Shown here in pieces: positions 1 to 8,300 of a stretch of DNA of 35,992 nucleotides (positions are counted from its first letter, which is position 1; the number at the start of each line of letters is the position of its first letter). The stretch is from NCBI GenBank assembly GCA_015065665.1, contig SVPX01000008.1, positions 1 through 35,992 of the forward strand, given 5' to 3'. The notes under the pieces were generated by a model. That model was not told the origin of the DNA, ran no database searches, and was given only the letters and a program-made list of their open reading frames with translations. The DNA comes from Oscillospiraceae bacterium. GTDB lineage: Bacteria > Bacillota > Clostridia > Oscillospirales > Acutalibacteraceae. The position numbers were made by a program, and so were the translations under genes.

Positions 1-1266
1 GTTTCACTTATTGACTTTGGTACAGCACGAGAGTTTAAATCTTCCAGTGTTGAAGATACAACTTGTCTTGGTACTCAGGGCTATGCAGCTCCTGAGCAGT
101 ACGGTGGTCATGGTCAGACCGACGCAAGAACAGATATTTATTGTCTTGGTGCTACAATGTACCATCTTGTAACAGGTCATAATCCCAGTACTCCACCCTA
201 TGAAATGTATCCCATAAGACAGTGGAACCCTGTTTTGTCTTCGGGTCTTGAGGAAATTATTATTAAATGTACTCAGAGAAACCCCAACGACAGATATCAG
301 TCCTGTGCAGAGCTTTTATATGCTCTTGACCATTATCAGGACCTTGATATCGAAAACAAAAAGGTTCAGAACCTTAAGTGGAAAACATTCATGGTTTCGC
401 TGATTCTTGCTCTTGTAATGGCAGTTGGTGCAGTAGGCTTTAAGATTGCTGCCAATGCAGAAACTGCCTCAACCTATGACTCACTTATCAAACAGGCTGA
501 AAACAGTGCCGGAGTAGGTGATTATGAAGCAGGCCTCAAGTATTATGAAGAAGCCATTGAACTTGAGCCTGATAATATGGTTGCATATAACGGTATGCTT
601 AATATGTATATGAGCGATGAGGTAATCGAAACAGAAGAATATAAGGAAATCAACGCTGTGGTTGGTAAAAATGAAAATCTTTTAACTACAAATGTAGATG
701 AATTTGCTGATTTTGCAAAGGAAGTTGCAGATAGCTTGTTCTTCTGTAGTGATTATGACCCAAATGCAGGTATCGCATACTCTGCAAACTGGTATAAAAA
801 GGTTTACGAAAACGCCACAAATGAAGCAGATAAGAAAAATGCAGAGTATATGATGAACTTTGCAAAGAACTACAATAATATCGGAACATTGGATAAAAAA
901 GGCAACGAAGTTATTGACGTTGAAACTTACTTTGAGACATTATCAAATCTTGTAAATGAAGATTTTGGCGATGGTACCAATATTGTTGTTCCTCTTAAGT
1001 GTTATGAGTTTGTAGCGAGTCAGCTTTATATTCGTAACGATTGGTTGTATAAGAACAGTATTTCAGAGCTTGAATATAATGCCTTGCTTGATGAGATTGA
1101 GGCAAAGGTTCTTGCAATAGAAAGTTCCGATACATACCTCAAGAATAAAGACAGCAACAGAAACCTCGCTGAATATGTTGCAAACGCAAAAGCTCAAGTG
1201 GTCAAAGCACGTGAAATCGGATACGGTCAGCCTTCGGCTTCATCAAATGAAGGGGTAGGTGGCTGA
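1..1266 (+). CDS. Ser/Thr protein kinase with TM and extracytoplasmic TPR domain (5' partial)
   Basis: The reading frame is already open at base 1, so the ATP-binding and catalytic loops lie outside the window. Visible kinase landmarks are IDFGTAR (Asp codon at 13), the activation-segment end AAPEQYG (about 85-102) and DIYCLGATMY, which are typical of bacterial Hanks-type kinases. After the C-lobe come a basic stretch and one hydrophobic segment (about 390-460, FMVSLILALVMAVGAVGF). A TPR-like helical domain follows (GDYEAGLKYYEEAIELEPDN, about 517-576), predicted to lie outside the membrane. It replaces the PASTA repeats found in common Firmicutes PrkC kinases. The gene ends at TGA 1264-1266, just before the next start. 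A second protein of the same plan lies at 10645. Catalytic competence cannot be judged because HRD and the Lys are off the edge. The role is inferred as phosphorylating FHA-bound partners of the adjacent T7SS. Confidence 0.9.
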   Translation, partial: VSLIDFGTAREFKSSSVEDTTCLGTQGYAAPEQYGGHGQTDARTDIYCLGATMYHLVTGHNPSTPPYEMYPIRQWNPVLSSGLEEIIIKCTQRNPNDRYQSCAELLYALDHYQDLDIENKKVQNLKWKTFMVSLILALVMAVGAVGFKIAANAETASTYDSLIKQAENSAGVGDYEAGLKYYEEAIELEPDNMVAYNGMLNMYMSDEVIETEEYKEINAVVGKNENLLTTNVDEFADFAKEVADSLFFCSDYDPNAGIAYSANWYKKVYENATNEADKKNAEYMMNFAKNYNNIGTLDKKGNEVIDVETYFETLSNLVNEDFGDGTNIVVPLKCYEFVASQLYIRNDWLYKNSISELEYNALLDEIEAKVLAIESSDTYLKNKDSNRNLAEYVANAKAQVVKAREIGYGQPSASSNEGVGG

Positions 1267-1267
1267 T

Positions 1268-1798
1268 ATGGGAATAATTAATGTACTTAACACCTGCTTC
1301 ACCCTTTGTCTTGCCTTTGCAATTCTGTTTTTTGTAATTGCGGTTGTGCTGTTCTTCATATTCGATATACGTACAATCTTCAGCATCCGTTCCGGTCGAG
1401 CACAGGCAAAAACTGTTAAAGAAATGCAGGAAGCCAACTCCAACACCGGACGACTCAGGGTTGGTAAACAAACCCAGACTGCCAAGCTTTCGCCCGAACA
1501 GTCTAAACAAAGACAGGTAACCAGCAAGCTTTCAAAGGCAAAGGCACCTGTGCCACCGCCGGTTGCTGCACCTGCACAAAATGAGCCTGCACCTGTTGTT
1601 AACGAAACACAGTTGCTTTCTCAGGAGTCTGCTGAAACTGAGGTTTTAAGCAGCGAAACTTCTGTACTGAGCGAGGGCTCATATACTCCCAGTCAGGCTA
1701 CAACTCAACCTGTTGTGCCTGATGAAGAGCCTGCAAATATATATTTTGAAATAGTTAAAAAGGTTATATGTCGAGGAACTGACGAAGTAATCAGATAA
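1268..1798 (+). CDS. Single-pass membrane protein with tandem E-T-x-x-L motifs in its tail
   Basis: The ATG at 1268 is preferred over an in-frame GTG at 1259 because AAGGGG (1250-1255) is correctly spaced only for 1268. The gene starts 1 base after the kinase stop, so it is probably translationally coupled. The product is 176 residues with one N-terminal membrane helix (about residues 12-34), then a basic stretch (IRSGRAQAK), which predicts a cytoplasmic C-terminal tail. The tail is Pro/Ala/Gln/Ser-rich and probably disordered. It carries three close motifs, NETQLLS, AETEVLS and SETSVLS, each with Glu before Thr and Leu at Thr+3. FHA domains select phosphothreonine with a preferred residue at +3, so these are plausible kinase target/FHA docking sites given the kinases and FHA proteins in the locus. 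No family was recognised; the docking role is inference. Confidence 0.75.
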   Translation: MGIINVLNTCFTLCLAFAILFFVIAVVLFFIFDIRTIFSIRSGRAQAKTVKEMQEANSNTGRLRVGKQTQTAKLSPEQSKQRQVTSKLSKAKAPVPPPVAAPAQNEPAPVVNETQLLSQESAETEVLSSETSVLSEGSYTPSQATTQPVVPDEEPANIYFEIVKKVICRGTDEVIR

Positions 1799-1810
1799 CT
1801 ATAAATTGGA

Positions 1811-1838
1811 CCTACAGCGGCCTTTTTGCCGCTGTAGG
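1811..1838 (+). terminator. Intergenic hairpin, possible terminator/attenuator
   Basis: A perfect 11-bp stem (CCTACAGCGGC / GCCGCTGTAGG) encloses a CTTTTT loop. It sits 12 bases after the preceding stop. No good T-tract follows, so it may stabilise mRNA or attenuate rather than fully terminate. Confidence 0.4.
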
Positions 1839-1865
1839 AACATTTGCTTATTTGGAGTGTTAATT

Positions 1866-2336
1866 TTGAAAAAAGATATTACCCTGATGAAACTGGTTTT
1901 CATCGCTCTTTTTGTATCATCTTTTTCGGTGATTCTTTCAATTTTTGTTGATTATAAGGGTACTGCTGTTCAGGCGATTTTAGGCTATGTCGGCGCAGTT
2001 CTTTTCTGGATTGGTCTTGTTATCGGCTATGTGATATTGGGAATGATTTCCAAGCATCGTAAGGATTTTGAGAGAATTAACAAGCCGACCCACAGATTTA
2101 AAAAATCAAACAAACCCGGAATCATCCGCTTTTTGTCAAACAAATATGCAATGATTGCTGATGTGGCAATGGTTGTATTTCTGATTGTTACTTTGGTATT
2201 TATATTCATTCCATCCTTAAACCAGAATGTTGCGGTTATTTTTGCAGCCTGTCTGATTTTCTCTGTACATATGCACAGTATACTTAATGGAGTGAATTTT
2301 ACATATATAAAATCTCTAAGAAATAAAGGAGAGTAA
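1866..2336 (+). CDS. Small four-helix membrane protein, unknown function
   Basis: The likely start is TTG 1866, preceded by GGAG (1854-1857) with 8-base spacing. A longer in-frame reading from TTG 1806 would run through the 1811-1838 hairpin and has no ribosome site. ATG 1887 is a further alternative without a clear ribosome site. The product is 156 residues and starts MKKDITLMK. It has four hydrophobic segments (about residues 7-28, 36-60, 97-115 and 121-140) and a Lys/Arg-rich hydrophilic loop between the second and third, predicted to be cytoplasmic. I do not recognise the family. It lies 5 bases upstream of the giant Ig-like protein gene and is probably co-transcribed with it. A role as a membrane partner of the secretion or anchoring apparatus is only guessed from position. 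Confidence 0.65.
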   Translation: MKKDITLMKLVFIALFVSSFSVILSIFVDYKGTAVQAILGYVGAVLFWIGLVIGYVILGMISKHRKDFERINKPTHRFKKSNKPGIIRFLSNKYAMIADVAMVVFLIVTLVFIFIPSLNQNVAVIFAACLIFSVHMHSILNGVNFTYIKSLRNKGE

Positions 2337-2341
2337 TTTAT

Positions 2342-5300
2342 ATGAGTATGCATAAGTTTTTATCAAAAGGATTATCTCTTGGTCTGGCATTACTCTTGTT
2401 AATTAGTGTGTTCCCTGTTAGCGCAGTTGACCTCGCATCTGAACCTGCAAGCAGCTCAACAGCAGTAACAGAGTCTTCCACTGGTCAGACTTCAGAGGCA
2501 GTAACATCTTCTGTTGCTAATCCCGGTTCCGGAACAACTGAGCCTGTTGTACCTGAAACAAGTACAACAAGTGCTACTATGTCAACAGATGCATCAGAGT
2601 CAACATCTGCTTCAGACTCTACAGCAGCATCTGAGCCTGCAGTTCCCGGTACAGAGGCATCAAGTGAAGCTACTGAGCCAACAGAGGAGATAGCTCCCGG
2701 TGCTGACGATGTAGCTCCTGTGCTTAATGTTACTGTACCTGATAAATGGGTAAAGGATAGCATTGCCATCACTGTTGAGGTTACTGATGATTCCGCTGTT
2801 GATGAGGATTCCTTCAGATTCGGTGAGGGTGATGTAAGCTACGAAGCTGCATCCGAGTTTGCAGTTGTAGAGGATAAAGGCAATAACAAATTTGAGCTTA
2901 CAATTAATACACCTAAGAACACTACATATAAGGTTTTTGTTAAGGATTCTTTCGGTAATGTAGGCAGCAAAGATTTTACAATCACTAAAGTTGACAGAAC
3001 TGCACCTGTGGCTGGGGATCTTGAGATTAGGATTACTTCCACAGACAACTCTGTTACAGATAAAATCCTTGGTATGCTTACTTTTGGTATTTATTCCAAG
3101 ACCATGGTTACCTTTGAGTTCTCTGTAAACAATAACGGCGGAGCTCCCATAAAAGAACTTAAGCTGGATTATGTAAAAGACGGTAATATAACTGATTATA
3201 AAAAGGGCTTTGAAGAAAAAGAAAGCGGCACTTATGTTGCTTCTGTAGATTTTAATACAAAGGACAAAAGCTATAAAGATATCAAGATTACATTAACCGA
3301 TGAGGCTAACAATTCCAACAGCGAGGCTTTCCTCCTTAATACAGCGGATGTTAAAATTCACCTTGGCGACAATGAATTAGCAAACGATAAGCCTTTCGCA
3401 GAACTTATCTTCTCTAATGTTGTACCTACTGTTGTAATTGACAATGAGAATGGTGCAACTTACAATGGCAATCCTGTTTATTCCGCAACTGTTAAGAATG
3501 ACGTTTCAGGTATTGATGAGAGCACTCTGGTTGTTAAATTAAACGACGAGGTCATTACAGATAAGTGCAGTATCAAGTATGAAGATGATGCAAGCATAAA
3601 GGGTAAGCATACAAAGGCTACAATTACATATACCTCAAATGACCTTGCTTCAGGCAAATATAATTTTGAAGTATCTGCAAAATCTCTTTGCGGTGTTGAG
3701 GGTAAAGCATCTGTAAGTACAGGTCTTGATAACGAGGCACCCGAAATCAAAGTAAACTTTGACAAAGAGTGGTCCAAAGAGGCTAAAAAGGTTTATTTAA
3801 CAGTTACAGATATGCCTGATGGAAGCAGTATCAGTGGTGAAAATATTACTGTTACTGATGCTGACGGTGAAAAAGTTGACGTGGTGAATAACTCATTTGA
3901 TGCAACACGTCAGGATTACACTATTACAGCAAAAGATAAGTTTGGCAAAGAAGCCACTTATACAATCAAAGCAGAGGAAATTAAGTTTGACGCAGAGGCA
4001 CCTTCTCTCGGTGGTTACACTTACACTCCCGATACTGATGTCTGGACAAAAGATCCTGTTAAAGTAAGCTTTACTGCTACTGATGCACTTTCCGGCATTG
4101 ATGCAGAAAAGATTATGGTTACAGACATCCAGGGTAACGAAGTTGCTGTAAAGGCAGAAGGTTCAGGCTTCAGCTTTGATGCAGAAACATACGGTGTGTA
4201 TAACGTTACTGTATTTGATATAGCAGGCAATGACCTTACTATTCCTACAAAGGAAATTTTAGTTGACAGTGCTGAAGCTACTGTATCAAAGATTGAGTTT
4301 AAAAACGCAAACAAGGTTGAGAACTTTGGTGCTTATGCTAAGGATGAAAAGGGCGAAGGCACATTGGTAACTGTAACTGTTAAGGGTAACGATGCCCCTG
4401 TTACAAGCATTACCTTAAATGACTTTGCAACTGCAGACGAGATGCAGTGTGTTGATGAATCCAACAAGATATACACCCAGAGCTTTGTTATCGGTGCATC
4501 CGATACAGTAAATGTTTTGGCAATTACTGCTACAACTGCTGCAGGTGTAGTTACAAACAAAGAAAACCTTAAGGACGTTGAGATTGTTGGTGCAAACATA
4601 ACACTTGACGAGCACAGCGACCTTTATGAGTATGTTGTAAACAACTCTAGCGTTGATATTGAAATTGGTCTTCAGGGATTTAGTGGCACAAATGGCTTAT
4701 ATAACGGCGAAGGCCAGTTTAACATCACATTGTCAAATAAGCTTGCAGGTATTGACCGTGATACTGTAAAGGTTATCTATAATGACACAGAAGTAGCTTT
4801 AACAGACAAAATTGTTACTGTTACACCTACATCAAATGAAAACGGAAAATGCACAGATATTTCAATCGTGCTTAAACCCGAAGCTTATGAATCAGGCACA
4901 CATACTGTTAAGGTTGTTGCCGATACACTTTGCGGAGTTAGTACTGAAGAGACTCTCTCTATTGATATTGATAACTCCAATCCTGCAATTTCCATTATCA
5001 GCTATTCCAATCTTGACCAGAACTTCAAACAGATTTGGTCAAAAGAGAAGGTTACTGTAAACTTCAAGGTAGTGGATGAACCCGCAGGACATGCAGGCGG
5101 TATTGCTACAATTAAAGTAATAGGTAACGAAAACAATAAGGTTTATCTTGACACTAAGGTAAACGAAACAGGTCAGTATTCCTTTGACGCAGACCTTTGT
5201 CAGGAATATACTATCTATGCTAAAGATAGTTTTGGTTTATACAGTGATTTAAAAACAGAAATAGTTAAATTTGATGATGAATCCCCAAATATCTCCAATA

Positions 5301-8300
5301 TAAACTACAAACTTGCTGACGGCAGTGTTTGGGACCAGAAGAGCTGGGTAAGCGGCAAAATCAGCATTTCCTTCAATGCAGACGACAAAACAGCCAGCAC
5401 AGATGATGAAGTGCTTTCTGGTATCAAGAGCATTAAGGTTGTTGGTAACGGCAACGGTCGTGAATACATTAATATAAATAATGAAACCAGACTTGAAAAT
5501 GCTGTAACAGCTGTTGAGTTTGACGCAGATTTGTATCAGAGCTATACAATTACAGTTGAAGACTTTGTTGGTAATACTGAAACCAAGGTGGTTACAGCCA
5601 CAACATGGATCGATAGCGTTAAGCCTGAAATTACCGGTGTAAAATTCGAAATGGTTGAAAACGAAGGCTTTTATGATAAGCTTCTCCACTTCGTTACATT
5701 TGGTATTTATACAAACAGAGAGCTCCGTATGGTTGTAAACACCTATGATGCCAAGGCTTCTTCAGGCATTTGCAACATCGATGCAACATATGACGATGCT
5801 CCTATGGAAGCAGTTAAAGACAGCTTCGTTGTAACAGGCAGCACACCTGATGAGTGTGTAGCAACAAAGGTATTCAAGTTACCTATGACAGAGGACTACA
5901 ATGTATACAAGGCAAAAGACATTAAGTTTACTGTAGCTGATGTTGCAGGCAATGAGTATACACCTACACTCTCTGAAATCAAGGATGTTATTTCAAACTC
6001 CGAGAAGGCAGATACTCTTAAGCTTTCTGATGAGTTTGAGATTGTTATTACTGAAAAAGAGCCCTTACATAATGAAATTAGTATTGAGGCTGATCAAGTA
6101 ACAACAAATAAAGAAGGCAACACAATTTATTCCGATAAGTTAACAGACGAGGGTGAGAAACCCAGCGATGTAAGACTTCAGGTTACTATTGAAGACGCAA
6201 TCTCAGGTATTGATGTTGATTCCTTAAAGGTTCATTACATCAATAACGACGGTACTGTTTCCACTATGGACGAAATTCCTGAGGGTTACAGAATTGTTGC
6301 AGTATATGACGAAGAGATTACCGAAAAGGTTGTTAAGCTTGTTGTTTTCTATGATTCTCAGGACGAACTCAGCTCCGGTACTTATGGTTTCGGTTATGAG
6401 ATTAAGAACAACAGCGGCAACGCAACAGCTGACGAGGTAACATTCAGCGTTGATAATGCAGCACCTAAGATTACAGATATCGTTTATTCCAATAACGATA
6501 ACCAAACCTGGACAAACGGCAAGGTTAACGTAGAGTTTAAGGTTAGCGATGTTCCTGCTGAAAACTTCGGCGGTGTTAAGAGTGTTAAGGTTGTTGGTGT
6601 TGAAAACGGTAAGGAATATATCAATCTTGAAAACGAAAACGGCAAAGCTTTCGGCACAGATACACTTAACTTTGACGCAGACCTTGCTCAGCAGTATGAA
6701 ATTACTGCAACAGACGTATTCGGCAGAGAGGTTGAAGCAACTACTGCCAGAGTAAAGGTTGATACAGAGAATTCTCATATCACAAATATAACTTACAGCA
6801 ATGACGAGAACGATACATGGGTAAAAGATCCTGTTAAGGTAAAATTCAAGGTTGACGAAAAATCTGACAATAAGAAGATTTTAGGCGACTACTTATCAGG
6901 TATCAAGAGCGTTAAGGTTACAGGCGACACAAACGGTAAGGAGTATAAGAATGCTACTTACGATGAGGTTGAAGAGCTTCCTGAATTCACTTACGATTTT
7001 ACAGCCGACCTGTATCAGACATACACAATTGAAGTAACTGACAATGCAGGTATTGTTACTACAATGCAGACTGCTGCAATTAAGATAGATACTGAGGATC
7101 CCACAGTAGCTTCTATCGAATTCGAGAAGAAGGACGCTTCTGCAGTTGAAAAGATTCTCAACTTCCTTACATTCGGTATATACAGCAATGATGAAATTCA
7201 TATGTATGTAACAGCTTCCGATGCAGCTGCATCTTCAGGTATTGACGATATCGTTGTTATGAACGGCAATAAGGAGCTTAAGGAAGTTAAGGGTTCAACT
7301 GAGGACAAAAACAACAGTCCCAAGAAGTCTAGCCTTACCAAGGCATTTGTGGTTCCTTCTATTGATGCAATTTACCACGCTGACAATATTTCCATCACTG
7401 TAACTGACATCTCAGGTCGTGAGAACGCAAAGGAAAAGACTCTTACAGAACTTGAAGAATATTTTGTGAATGAAGATCTTATTAACTTCGAGGATAATTT
7501 TGAGATTGTATCCAGTGATCACAAGGCAAGCATAAGTTTTGATATTGATGACGATGTAGTGCTTCATGAGGGTACTTCAGCATATAAGGCTGAGAACGGT
7601 ACAACTTGGTTCTCAGGCTCTGTTGATTTTAACTTCAATGTAACAGAAACTATTGCAAAAATCAGTCAGATCAAGGTTGAGCTTAATGGTAATGATATTA
7701 CTAAATACTGTGAGTTTGATCAGAATGTAGCAAATAACGCCAATGGTATTTTCACAAACTTCACTACACATAATGGTGAGAAAGTTGAAGAAGCAAACTT
7801 TGTTATTGATACAAGTGTAGATAATATTAAGGCAAGAGTTAACATGGGTTCAAAAGATTCTTCAAATACCATTAAAGTTACAGTAATTGGTAACAACGGT
7901 ACTGTAGCAGAAAAGACATTTGATAAAATCTTCTTCGTTGACGATGCTAAGCCTATCATTACCGGCTTTGAGTTTGAGAACATTTCCGATAATACTTTAA
8001 ACGGTGAGATTGAGGCTGACACAGACGATAACAAGCCCGCTGATGTAATTAAGACTGACTACGGCTACTTCTTCCAGAATGATGCCAAGGTTACAGTTTC
8101 AGCTTCTGACTTTATTGACGAAGCAGGCAATAAGGTTGACGGTAGCGGTATTAAGTCAATCAAATTCTACGGTATCAGCGTGAAAGACAACTTCTCAAAG
8201 GCCGTTGAACTTATGTCCGGTGATTTCAGTGTTGAGGACGGCGTTGCCAAGGCCACATTTGAGGTTGAGGCAGGCTTCAAGGGCACATTCTACGCATATG

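Noticed and set aside
1806-1865. Upstream extension of the four-helix membrane protein to TTG 1806
   Set aside because: The extension is read from an 11-bp hairpin, lacks a ribosome site and adds a Cys/Arg-rich leader; TTG 1866 has GGAG at proper spacing.
5249-7201. Several minus-strand ORFs antisense to the giant protein
   Set aside because: They are shadows of an AT-rich repeated coding strand, with Cys/Asn-rich implausible products and no ribosome sites.
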